From Pirellulaceae bacterium (GTDB lineage Bacteria > Planctomycetota > Planctomycetia > Pirellulales > Pirellulaceae), in assembly GCA_019636375.1 (NCBI GenBank), contig JAHBXS010000003.1, positions 496,001-560,000 of the forward strand: 64,000 nt of DNA. Direction: 5' to 3'. Position numbers and translations under genes: made by a program. Position 1 is the stretch's first letter; each line of letters opens with the position of its first letter. Below the pieces are notes generated by a model, which did no database searches, was not told the origin of the DNA, and saw only the letters and a program-made list of their open reading frames with translations. Below, piece after piece: positions 55,701 to 63,540 of the stretch.

Positions 55701-58700
55701 GACGCTCCTGCTCCACTCCTATTATTGGTAAGTAACGACGAATTCGGAAGCTCGATGCGCGAAATCGTTGGTGGTAACGGTACTTTGTCAGAGTATTTCA
55801 TTGCTTCCGGGGTGTTCGGTCCTCCGGGCGTTTTGACGACTCAAGATGGCGGTCAAAGGGTGCTGGTGACGAGAAACAGCGGTATAGCGATGGGAATAGA
55901 TAATGCTGACATCTTCTACACCCTGACAAACGTGCTAAGGGATGAGAATGCACCATTTGACTGGGAGTTTTTTAGGGATCGCCTTCGTCCTGCGAATGAC
56001 TTACGGGCAGACTTTGATGAAGCCTTCGATCGTGTTATTGCGTCGATTGGCCCCTTAAACAGACATGTTCAAGAAATGATTGCAAGAAACGTGCAAATTG
56101 TTTCATCCGTTCAATCAAACGCCACTAAATTCGAGGACATTCTTTATTTTGAAATGCTCAAGTCAAGGGCTTCAATTTATCCTTCAATTCGCGGTACGAT
56201 TAACGCCTCAGACTTCAATGTTCCGCTTGGAGACGAAGTGATATATGCAATCAATCGAAGCACGGATGAAATCTTTTCGACAACCTTGTTCCAAGATGGG
56301 AGCTTCTTCTTCGTAGATTTGTCGTTGGGGAACTATGAATTCTACTATCCTGCGGCCCAGTTGATGCCTACAGAACCACAAACTATTTCTGATGAAGATA
56401 CGCCACTTGATATTGTGCTACAAGCCACTGCCGGTATCTCTGTCTCCGGCACTGTAATTACCTCAGCGCAAACTCCACTAAGTAACGCAAGCATTTTGTT
56501 AGTGCCACTTAGTGAAGTCGATGCAATTAAACCAATTGCTGGTGCAACCGGAGAAGGAGGTAAATTTTTGATTTCGCATATAATGCCGGGAAGTTATCGC
56601 GTGTTGGTTTCAGCGAATGGTTATCAGACGGCAGTGATTGACCAAATCTACTTCGAAACCGGTGATTCCGATGAGCTTATCATCTCACTTGATAAAGTAG
56701 TTAACATTATTGGAACAGTGCGTAGCGAACTTGACGGCAGCCCTTTAAGCAACGCAATGCTGTCTGTTATTGATTCGATTTCTGGTGATAGTATCGATTT
56801 TACCTTTGGCGAGGATGATGGAAGCTTTGTTCTTTCAGCGCCGCCTGGAACTTATAAGATTACGGCTGAACGAATCGGATATTCCTCGGGCTCTATCCTT
56901 AATTATATAGTAAGTGAGGACAGTGCTGCCGATCCTCTTTCTATCGTTCTTAAATCAGCTCCGAGCATCTCAGGAATACTTGTTGATATTAGTGGCACCC
57001 CAGTTGGTGAAGCGACGATTGAACTCTTTACCGACGATATAAACGAGGGTTTGCTGCTACGTACATCGACATCCCAGGATGGAGACTACATGTTTGAGCA
57101 TGTCGCTCAAGGAACATACAAAATTCGTGCAATCAGCGGTACGGCTTTGCTTGTAGAGACTGATTTGACTGTGGACGGAACATCGGACATAACAGCAAAT
57201 CTATCTAGCGAGGCGGTCGCAAAAGTACAGGGAATCGTTCGAGACGGTATGGGAACTCCTGTTGTTGATGCGAGGGTTTCGGTATACCGAAACAGTAAGC
57301 CTATATTGTCAACCGTTGTCAATGAAAATGGCAAATTCGAGTTGCAGTTTTTCGTGAGCGGGTCTTATGTGATTGTTGCTGAATCGGACGCAGGGGTATT
57401 TCCCGCAAGGACGCTTGAAGTTGAACCAGATGGATCGACTATTTCAATTGAATTTGATACTGGGATTTATCAAGTTTCGGGGACCATTAAAGATCAAGAT
57501 GGCCTTGCACTACAGAGTGTTCCTGTATTTCTTGTGATAGACGACGACGTAAATGGTTACAGTCGAGAAGTACAAGTAACCACAGACGAACTCGGGAGAT
57601 TTATTTTTGACGGGCTGATCAGTGGGAGCTATTCTGTTTCAGCAGGCCCTAGTGGCTTGCTCGCTGCAACGGAGGTCGTCGTGAACGTCGAAAGCGAAAA
57701 CGTAGAAGGCATTCAACTGACTTTGTCGCGAGCTGCTTCGTTTAGTGCAACTGTTCGCGAGTCTAATTCTGATACGCCAATAGCAAATGCTATGCTCTTT
57801 GTATATTCTGTGGAAACTAATGATCTTCGTGGCGTTGTTGGCACGGACGATGACGGAGTTACAGCAATTTTCGCGTTACCGATTGGCGTTTACGACGTCA
57901 TTGTGGTTTCTGAGGGGCGGCCTGCAGTCACGCTTAAAGAATTTAGTCTTGAACATCTAGGTACTGATTTGTTTGTTTCAATGGATGCCGTAGGAACTGG
58001 TAAATCGGTGACTGGAACTGTATCATCGCGAATTCCTGAGCTTAGTGAAAATGCAGTTGTTTATGCTAATGACGAATTTGGACGAGTAATAGGAGTAGCT
58101 TTTGTACAGGATGACGGTGCCTATCAATTAATGGGCCTACCCAATAAAGAATTGCATATTTTGGGAACACTTGAAGGATCAATTGTAAATTCTTCCACAG
58201 TCGATTTGCGATTTTCAGATTCTGCTATCATTGATTTCACACTAAATCCCGTCGTGAGCGTTTCAGATTCAAGTTTTCTCAGTGAAGAAGGTAGTATCTT
58301 TCGGTTTTCAGCACCTGCTGGTTGGGGAGACAATTGGTGGAGAGACGCTCGGCGTGAGATTCCTGAAATGAACCTGGACGTTTCTGACGAGCAATTATGT
58401 GATGATGAGGATCAACTTGCGTATGACCGCGCTGTTCGTGCTGTTGAGAACGCCAAAACTGCTAGGGAGCTGGCTTTAGCAAGACAGGAAATACTTTACT
58501 GGCAGTCGTGGTCAGCCCCTCCTGCGATTATTGGTGCTACTTCAACGATTGCAGGAAAGATTTTGTTAGGGGGGCTAGTAATCCGAGGCGTAAAGATTCC
58601 ATTAGGCGTTCTTGGGACGATTATTGGTGTGGATTTTGCAAGACTATTCTTGTCAATCAATGACGCTTCGGCAGGGCTAAATTCTGCGAAATCAGAGTAC

Positions 58701-61700
58701 ATTCGCGTTGCAGCTGGTGTGGACCCTGCCATAGCAAGGGACTCCTTTTTGTTAGGAGCTCAAGCGCTTGAAACTGCGCAATCTGCGAGATTAGCGAAAG
58801 AAATCGAATTTGCAGACGGTATCCTTAAATTGCAGCAAAAATGGATGGATCCTGACGTTGCGAGAGGAGAACGGTTTAACCGGGCTCAGAAGGCGTTGAT
58901 TGATCGCTTAAATCTCAGAAACAGTAGTGCAAAAGCACTGGCAATGTTTGCGAAGGTCTTCGCGGCGCTAGATGCATTTTTCAGCACAAAGACAGAATTT
59001 GAGAGGTTGGGTCTTTTAGGTGAGGAAATAGGGACGCAATGGGCAAATTTGATTGCTGATGTAAATAGGTACTATAAGGCTTTTGAGGAAGCAGAAAGAC
59101 TAATCGCGGACTTTAACAATTCTAAACAAACTATTGGTGATCAACGCAGAGCAGTTGACGACACATCTTGGTCAACTAGAAAAAATACCTCTATCACAGT
59201 CTCTCCACGCGGTGTTTTGAGTAATGATATTGGTGTAAATTGTGATGAATTGATCGTCGGAAGCTGGTCAGCAGTCACCGGAGGCACTTTGTCAAATACC
59301 TCAGAACTTGGCGGATTTACTTTTACGCCATCTCAGGACTTTGTTGGTACCGCACGTTTTTCGTATTCTCTTGCCTACCGTGATGCTGAAGGTAGGGTTG
59401 TATTCGTGGATAATGCAAATGTATCAATAGAAGTTTTAGATGATGATGAATGTGAAGGAGATGCATGCGGAACTACCCACCACGTAGGCTCTTGGGACCC
59501 TAATGATATTGTTGGGCCTACCGGCTATGGAGAAGAAAACTGGATTGCCTCTGATGCGCTTTTGAACTATATGGTTCGGTTTGAAAATGATTCTGATTTA
59601 GCAAATGCTCCAGCACAAATTGTTAAAATCACTCAAACTCTGGACAGTGACCTAGACTATCGAACATTTAGGCTAGGTAACTTTGCCATTGGAGAACATC
59701 ACTTCAGCATCCCCGAAGGAAGAGCTTTTTACTCCGAGCGTTTGGATTTTGTTGATTCTCATGGTGTTTTCGTCGACATCTTTGCCGGAATCGACATTTC
59801 GACCGGAGAGGCTTTTTGGGAAATGCGTTCGATTGACCCCGCCACTGGCGACATTCCAACGAATCCACTTCTCGGATTCTTACCACCAAATCAGGATGGT
59901 ATTGAGGGGCAAGGCTTCGTTTCCTATACTGTCCGTGCAAAAGCAAATGTACCGACAGGTACCGTGATCGATGCGGAAGCCCGAATCATTTTTGATATCA
60001 ACGAACCGATCGATACTCCGCCGATCTTTAATACCATCGATGCGGGGATTCCCGTCAGCCAAATCGCGTTTCACTCTTCTCCCTCTGATGAAGCGACCTT
60101 TGTCGTTCGCTGGGATGGTGAAGACGACGAAAATGGTTCGGGGATTCACTCCTTTAATATCTTTGTTTCGACCGATGATCTGCCTTACGTTCCGTGGTTG
60201 ATGAACACTCGCCTGAGAGAGGCGATTTTCGTTGGGGAGTTTGGACGACGATACAAGTTCTTCGCATCGGTGCGCGATAATGCAGGAAACCGCGAGGCAA
60301 CCCCCAGCGAGGCTGAGTTGGATGTCAACATTGGATCTCTCGTGGCTCAGCTTGAAAATGGGTCCTTGATCGTCGAAGATCGTGCGTCCGTCGGTGTCAA
60401 CAATCACTTGACCATTTCCGTTGTCGGGTCCGACCTGATCATCGAGGACGCGAGTGAACGCTTCGGTTTCGCACCGAACGATGCAACTTTGTCCCAAAAT
60501 GGACGACGAATGGTGATCCCGGTCGACTTGATTAGCACGGGTGTGGTTATTCGTGCCGGTGCAGGGAACGACACGATCATCGTTAAGTCGTTTGGTTTAG
60601 ACCTCCCAGAAGGACTCGTTGTTGATGGTGGACTAGGTAATGACATTTATCAGTTCTGGGCAGATTTCCCGATAGGACATGTGACGCTGTTGGATGCGGG
60701 TGGAATTGACGCGCTCGATTTCTCTCCGACCAGCCTAAATGTGACACTACGCCTCGACTCTTCGGGCGTTCAACAGGTGACTCCAACCATGGCATTGCGA
60801 CTAGAGTCCGGAAACACCTTTGAAAATGCGACGGGGGGTTCGGGGAACGATGTCCTGATTGGAAATGCTCTGGACAACATTTTGATTGGTAACGCCGGGG
60901 ATGATGTCTTACGCGGTTTAGGCGGAAATGACGCGCTCAATGGCGGGATCGGCAATGATCGATTGATTGGCGGGCTGGGGGACGACCGTTACGTTTTTGG
61001 GGCGACAGCCCCCGGAGGTGAAACGAACTGGATTATCGAGGATCCACGTGAAGGGACGGATACGATTAGTTTTGCTTCTCGATCTGAAAACGTCACGTTG
61101 GACTTGGGGACGACTAGTTTGCAGCACGTGCATTCCGGGCGTTGGTTGCGATTGAGTTCAGATCAGGCGATTGAAAACGCGATCGGCGGCTCGGGCGATG
61201 ATGTGCTGATGGGGAATCGCCTCGATAACGAACTGCGAGGGAATGCCGGAAACGACACTTTGAATGGCAGGTTGGGAAATGATCGATTGATCGGTGGGCT
61301 TGGGAACGATCGGTACGTTTTCGGCGGCGCGTTCACAAGCGGCTATGCACAATCTCTCGGGAAGGAAACCAAGACGATCATCGAACATGAAAATGAGGGC
61401 TACGACGTGATTAGTTTTGCAGCGGTCACGCAGGACGTCACGATCAATCTCGGATCTACGCAATTGCAGCAGGTCCACCTAGGACGCGCCCTGCGATTGA
61501 GTTCGGGAGTCAGCATCGAAGAGGTCATTGGCGGATCAGGAAACGACTGGTTGATCGGAAATTCTCTCGATAACGTCTTGAGGGGAAATGGTGGCAATGA
61601 CATTCTAAACGGTGGGCTTGGAAATGATCGCTTGATCGGTGGCGAAGGAGATGATCGTTACGTTTTTGGTGACGCCTATGTTCCAGGTGAAATCAACACG

Positions 61701-62312
61701 ATCGTTGAACATGAGAATCAAGGCAATGACACCATTAGTTTTGCTGCCTCCACGTTAAACATCAGGCTAAACCTAGGTTTTGCAGGTCTCCAACAGGTTA
61801 ATTCTGAAAGGTGGTTGCAACTTTCGTCAGGACTGGGTGTTGAAAATGCACTGGGCGGTTCTGGGAACGACATCCTATTAGGCAATGCACTGAACAACCG
61901 GCTGGTTGGTAACGGTGGAAACGACATCCTCGTAGGCTTTGGCGGTGACGACATCCTTCTGGGTGGGGCGGGCCGCGACATTTTGATTGGCGGTTATGGC
62001 GCTGATCGCTTGGATGGAGGTTCGGGTCAAGATATCTTAATTTCTGGCTTCACGATTCACGATGGCAACGCCGCGAACTTGAGGGCAATTCGAGATGTCT
62101 GGACATCGACTGACCGGTATGTGGACCGAGTCGTCAATTTGAAAAATGGCGTCGGGAGTTCTCCCGTTGCATTGCGACCAGGCACCGATGTTCGTGATGA
62201 CAACCGAAATCCTGATCGAATGATCGGCGACATTGGCCGAGATTGGTTTTTCGCGGGACTAAATGACAAAATCGTGGACCTATTCGATGACGAACTCGTC
62301 GAGCAGATCTAG
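49722..62312 (+). CDS. Giant multidomain surface protein (GEVEDY, CARDB, regulatory-like and RTX repeats)
   Basis: The 4196-residue protein has LEPRHLLAAD at 90-99, a planctomycete N-terminal motif thought to mark exported proteins, and a GEVEDY domain (about 100-247). Next come about 390 residues with repeated GDFVVAW-type units resembling a propeller, nine CARDB repeats of about 120-125 residues (about 640-1750), a pre-peptidase-like domain (about 1752-1860), and seven carboxypeptidase-regulatory-like repeats (about 2234-2847). After these follow a helical, partly hydrophobic region (2867-3146), an Ig-like domain (3147-3245), a WDPNDIVGP-type domain (3257-3440), an Fn3-like domain and four RTX clusters (GGSGNDxLxGN, 3700-4107). 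The RTX part should bind calcium. The domains suggest adhesion at the cell surface or an S-layer role. The start is uncertain within about 80 codons. Confidence 0.9.
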   Translation: MKFCWVDCGTLAFGLNSFLSELVGSRFSTVIFAAEAQFNRGPNVKNWRLKSVLGKPLFGGLVSMGLSLNGSPKRRVADHPWLRTFEFQALEPRHLLAADFGDAPFPYPTLLDDDGARHTIVAGAPRLGVTISSSDDGQPSLNADADLGDDGVFLGNLTLGSWATVIVDVQGAAGYLDAWVDFNQDGSWNDPVDKIFSSRWLELGENILNFFIPADAFPGETFARFRISSTGNLPSTGLASDGEVEDYLVDVSSGINNYNPIGPEFLFSNPQMAFAPTSAVFDSSGNAIISQGNSIRRFSPSGVSIGGFTIIRETPVFETKIGIEEGYDILHAVYKRWNPSTNSTGLFYSRLNLFGATVGGEILVHAETDLDNINDHSIAVNPAGRAVVLWRSYEDDGLGGIGSSIAMVRGFNIGLNQFFTRAVSTSSYQLNPRLAINEFGDFAVGWTDPWHGEDANPQVFVKRFSKDGIDLGGGEQAIGNGLLGSIASNSYGALVVVYEKLAFPIDQDINNQIFALRIDRFGQIQGPEFRVHSLSGSDYRQNPMVATNSFGDFVVAWDSWMQDGSAKGVYARRFNADGTPLDAEFLVNTWTAGSQELSSLAFKGWDFDDLMFVWESEGMGSGGMYPVAQRFGYSPKVLLPDLVINEIIIPSSANLGQAISMEWVVRNSGEATASGAVRDRVYLSSDSILGNDILLFSKDYSLDLSPGVQVRRSENVTIPTDLEGQNWKIIVKTDVLDQIVERSEFNNFRVSGTTLLVSGPDLVVSLVSVPEVGESGEQIQVTWVISNQGGAVNNGNWSDRIYLSTDSQVGGDLVIGSFSFTGSLAAGESVQRTQLVTIPAGVYGTRWIVVQTDVNNQIAESNEDNNFRISDGPIEIVDAIAPNLQVASVTTPLTAFSGQAATVRWVVTNSGTAPTNVSTWFDGVYLSSNPVWDSGDLFLGQILNQAFLDIGESYSSEATFILPNGIQGNYYIIVVTDGTNRVIELNETDNAGTGSATNVQLTPPPDLRVTQIQPPTLAFSGQPTTITWTVTNSGIGDTRGAFWRDRVYLSSNQTLDDSDFILSTVTRQGALASGESYTRTVSLVLPVGISGDYFFIVRTDVFDEVFEHVFSANNTSAASNPTNVLLTPPPDLEVTQVSAPATARSGASISVNYRVANNGSSETPNFSWRDELWLSSSSVFDPDQAVLIGSRSHSGQLLAGSHYDAVLSGILPHGLTGPYHLFVRTDALNSVFELDTENNVKRTLNPVQLESRPADLVIPNVSAVSVVEAGGTLLVSWEVRNQGIGDTITTRWRDRVVLSRDGSVGNGQDIELGRVVRNGLLGVGQSYQVTNRLFEVPFGVEPGDYVLLVITDAENEVYEGTNENNNRSQPRPITVNRPTADLRVSNIVVGASVASGTRLTVTWTVGNFGLAATNAEWWHDDVYLSTDPFLSSDDLRIGSVIRSNRLLAGQEYTASRDLEIPIDLSGNFYVIVVTDSGNRVEEGAGESNNVLASSSAVTVTLSPVPDLAVVSVSAPTEAFSAQSMVISWTVQNVGMAEAFGRNWYDSVYLSLDQVFDRQSDIYLGFRTRRDPLAAGEQYTQQGSFFIPFGLTGQFYVFVVTDSGNVVHERGALANNVDSTLIPTQIVLAPPADLAVGTITIPDTAISGQNVSITYTVHNLGPNWVRGSWTDALFISADQTWGINDPLLGKINMVNANIAPGGSYTQTLTAPMPGVIPGTYHVIVRSDIRNQIREGNLVNNLAASIDQILVDFEELTLGVPTSGTLSAGQFVYYRVDVPAGEALSIFLDSAATNGFNELYVAHNRVPTRSDFDFASIKPFEVDQRVVVGNTIAGTYYILAYGNSTPVGQSNYSLTAELVQFSVFDTNYGRGGTAGNRTILINGVKFDRSVLASIADSDGLEFPAISYFRVNDTQLYATFDLTGVNSGHYDLTLLKPTTNETFTVSNSFEVIDGGGANVSVFVSAPSATVRPREGFPFVDRLQYNFTVGWNNGGLNDAPAPLLLLVSNDEFGSSMREIVGGNGTLSEYFIASGVFGPPGVLTTQDGGQRVLVTRNSGIAMGIDNADIFYTLTNVLRDENAPFDWEFFRDRLRPANDLRADFDEAFDRVIASIGPLNRHVQEMIARNVQIVSSVQSNATKFEDILYFEMLKSRASIYPSIRGTINASDFNVPLGDEVIYAINRSTDEIFSTTLFQDGSFFFVDLSLGNYEFYYPAAQLMPTEPQTISDEDTPLDIVLQATAGISVSGTVITSAQTPLSNASILLVPLSEVDAIKPIAGATGEGGKFLISHIMPGSYRVLVSANGYQTAVIDQIYFETGDSDELIISLDKVVNIIGTVRSELDGSPLSNAMLSVIDSISGDSIDFTFGEDDGSFVLSAPPGTYKITAERIGYSSGSILNYIVSEDSAADPLSIVLKSAPSISGILVDISGTPVGEATIELFTDDINEGLLLRTSTSQDGDYMFEHVAQGTYKIRAISGTALLVETDLTVDGTSDITANLSSEAVAKVQGIVRDGMGTPVVDARVSVYRNSKPILSTVVNENGKFELQFFVSGSYVIVAESDAGVFPARTLEVEPDGSTISIEFDTGIYQVSGTIKDQDGLALQSVPVFLVIDDDVNGYSREVQVTTDELGRFIFDGLISGSYSVSAGPSGLLAATEVVVNVESENVEGIQLTLSRAASFSATVRESNSDTPIANAMLFVYSVETNDLRGVVGTDDDGVTAIFALPIGVYDVIVVSEGRPAVTLKEFSLEHLGTDLFVSMDAVGTGKSVTGTVSSRIPELSENAVVYANDEFGRVIGVAFVQDDGAYQLMGLPNKELHILGTLEGSIVNSSTVDLRFSDSAIIDFTLNPVVSVSDSSFLSEEGSIFRFSAPAGWGDNWWRDARREIPEMNLDVSDEQLCDDEDQLAYDRAVRAVENAKTARELALARQEILYWQSWSAPPAIIGATSTIAGKILLGGLVIRGVKIPLGVLGTIIGVDFARLFLSINDASAGLNSAKSEYIRVAAGVDPAIARDSFLLGAQALETAQSARLAKEIEFADGILKLQQKWMDPDVARGERFNRAQKALIDRLNLRNSSAKALAMFAKVFAALDAFFSTKTEFERLGLLGEEIGTQWANLIADVNRYYKAFEEAERLIADFNNSKQTIGDQRRAVDDTSWSTRKNTSITVSPRGVLSNDIGVNCDELIVGSWSAVTGGTLSNTSELGGFTFTPSQDFVGTARFSYSLAYRDAEGRVVFVDNANVSIEVLDDDECEGDACGTTHHVGSWDPNDIVGPTGYGEENWIASDALLNYMVRFENDSDLANAPAQIVKITQTLDSDLDYRTFRLGNFAIGEHHFSIPEGRAFYSERLDFVDSHGVFVDIFAGIDISTGEAFWEMRSIDPATGDIPTNPLLGFLPPNQDGIEGQGFVSYTVRAKANVPTGTVIDAEARIIFDINEPIDTPPIFNTIDAGIPVSQIAFHSSPSDEATFVVRWDGEDDENGSGIHSFNIFVSTDDLPYVPWLMNTRLREAIFVGEFGRRYKFFASVRDNAGNREATPSEAELDVNIGSLVAQLENGSLIVEDRASVGVNNHLTISVVGSDLIIEDASERFGFAPNDATLSQNGRRMVIPVDLISTGVVIRAGAGNDTIIVKSFGLDLPEGLVVDGGLGNDIYQFWADFPIGHVTLLDAGGIDALDFSPTSLNVTLRLDSSGVQQVTPTMALRLESGNTFENATGGSGNDVLIGNALDNILIGNAGDDVLRGLGGNDALNGGIGNDRLIGGLGDDRYVFGATAPGGETNWIIEDPREGTDTISFASRSENVTLDLGTTSLQHVHSGRWLRLSSDQAIENAIGGSGDDVLMGNRLDNELRGNAGNDTLNGRLGNDRLIGGLGNDRYVFGGAFTSGYAQSLGKETKTIIEHENEGYDVISFAAVTQDVTINLGSTQLQQVHLGRALRLSSGVSIEEVIGGSGNDWLIGNSLDNVLRGNGGNDILNGGLGNDRLIGGEGDDRYVFGDAYVPGEINTIVEHENQGNDTISFAASTLNIRLNLGFAGLQQVNSERWLQLSSGLGVENALGGSGNDILLGNALNNRLVGNGGNDILVGFGGDDILLGGAGRDILIGGYGADRLDGGSGQDILISGFTIHDGNAANLRAIRDVWTSTDRYVDRVVNLKNGVGSSPVALRPGTDVRDDNRNPDRMIGDIGRDWFFAGLNDKIVDLFDDELVEQI
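51639..54970 (+). repeat. Nine CARDB-type repeats in the giant gene
   Basis: Units begin near 51639, 51999, 52362, 52731, 53106, 53478, 53860, 54235 and 54610. Each starts with a (P/A)DLxV motif, continues with W-x-V-x-N-x-G and DxVYLSxD, and ends with a strand followed by ENN or SNN. DNA identity between neighbours is low, so the repeats are old. Confidence 0.85.
56420..58260 (+). repeat. Seven carboxypeptidase-regulatory-like repeats in the giant gene
   Basis: Units of about 85-90 residues start near 56430, 56703, 56960, 57220, 57470, 57735 and 58000. Each contains a G-T-V/I strand, a P-L-x-N-A-type turn, a DG-x-F strand and PG-x-Y. Confidence 0.8.
60838..62040 (+). repeat. Four RTX-like calcium-binding clusters in the giant gene
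   Basis: Clusters begin near 60838, 61190, 61540 and 61860, each with GGSGNDxLxGNxLDN and GNGGNDxLNGGLGNDRL-type nonamers, and are separated by a spacer with D(T/V)ISFA and a conserved LQQV(H/N)-x-R/G strand. Spacing is about 350 bases. Confidence 0.9.
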
Positions 62313-62693
62313 TCTCACATTTCCCAGTCATTTCGCCAAAAAAGCGAAGATAAAAAAACTCGACGCCCTAACTCGATGGCAGAATGATCGCAGCATGATC
62401 AGGGAGCGACAGGGGAGTTTCCGTTGAATTCCCGATGTATGGCGTTGAATATCTGTAGAATCGACATTCGCACGATAAGACAATCCCCTTCATTTTATGG
62501 GCGATAGTCGATAGCTTGGAAGGTTTGCCTTGGCGGCTTCAAGGCTAAACGTCTTGTGTCATGAGTATGCGATGCTACATCGGCTCTAACGGCAATTGAT
62601 TTCGCCCAAGATTAATTGTCAGTGTTCCATCCAAGAAAGCCGCTATGACTTGGGAGAAATTTTGAAAATTAGTCCTTCGGAAAATGCCGTGTG
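62313..62693. other. Intergenic region, 381 bases
   Basis: No gene is visible. A weak TTCGC/GCGAA hairpin near 62330 lacks a T run. The stretch should hold the promoter of the following isomerase gene. Confidence 0.45.
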
Positions 62694-63512
62694 ATGAAAT
62701 TAGCGATTTGTAACGAGTTATTTGAGCCGTTGGATTGGGAGACTACCTGTCAGCGAGTGGCGGGGTACGGGTATGCGGGGATTGAGATTGCTCCCTATAC
62801 GATGGGGGCCGAGCCGACTCGCGTTCCAATGGATATGCGCAAGGAATGGAGCAGGATCGCGGCGGATCAAGGACTGGAGATCGTCGGACTGCATTGGTTG
62901 CTCGCGAAAACGGCTGGATATCATTTGACTTCGCCGGATCGTGGCGTGCGAGAAAAAACGACCGACTACTTAAAGGGGCTGGTTGAGCTGACGGCCGATT
63001 TGGGAGGTGGGGTGATGGTGTTTGGGTCGCCCGGACAACGATCGTTCGGGCCGGATCAGAATGCCGAATCTGCCAATGAGTGCGCGATGGAGGTCCTGCG
63101 AAATTTGGTGCCGGTGTTGGAGACTCAGCGTGTGGTGTTGGCTCTCGAACCGCTCAGTCCGGCCGAGACCAATTTTTGGAATACGGCCAAGGAGGTTTCG
63201 TCGTTGCTCGATGGGCTCGATAGTCCGTGGGTGCAATTGCATTTGGATGTCAAGGCGATGGCTAGCGAACAGAAGGCGGTTGCGGACATTATTCGAAGCT
63301 CTGCCGAGAGGCTCGTTCACTTTCATGCCAATGACCCGAACCGCTTGGGGCCGGGGATGGGGCTTGTCGATTATCGCGACATCGTTCAAGCGTTGCGGGA
63401 TGTCAATTACGAAGGCTGGTTAAGTGTCGAGGTCTTTGATTTTTCGCCGGGTTATGACTTGATCGCAGAGCAGAGCATCAACTATTTGCGACGCCAATTG
63501 GATGTTAGCTAG
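62694..63512 (+). CDS. Sugar phosphate isomerase/epimerase (xylose isomerase-like TIM barrel)
   Basis: The 272-residue protein shows the AP-endonuclease-2/xylose-isomerase-like TIM barrel: YAGIEIAPYT, IVGLHWLLAKTAGYHL, VMVFGSPGQRSF, VLALEPLSP, WVQLHLDVKAMASE, VHFHANDPNRLGPGMG and LSVEVFDFSP. The Glu, Asp-x-Lys, His and Glu residues fit the metal-binding set of the family, such as D-psicose 3-epimerase-like enzymes. Substrate is unknown. A GTG at 62691 and an ATG at 62694 are both possible starts. Confidence 0.9.
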   Translation: MKLAICNELFEPLDWETTCQRVAGYGYAGIEIAPYTMGAEPTRVPMDMRKEWSRIAADQGLEIVGLHWLLAKTAGYHLTSPDRGVREKTTDYLKGLVELTADLGGGVMVFGSPGQRSFGPDQNAESANECAMEVLRNLVPVLETQRVVLALEPLSPAETNFWNTAKEVSSLLDGLDSPWVQLHLDVKAMASEQKAVADIIRSSAERLVHFHANDPNRLGPGMGLVDYRDIVQALRDVNYEGWLSVEVFDFSPGYDLIAEQSINYLRRQLDVS

Positions 63513-63540
63513 AGAATTCTCTTGTTTTTTAAGATAGCGA

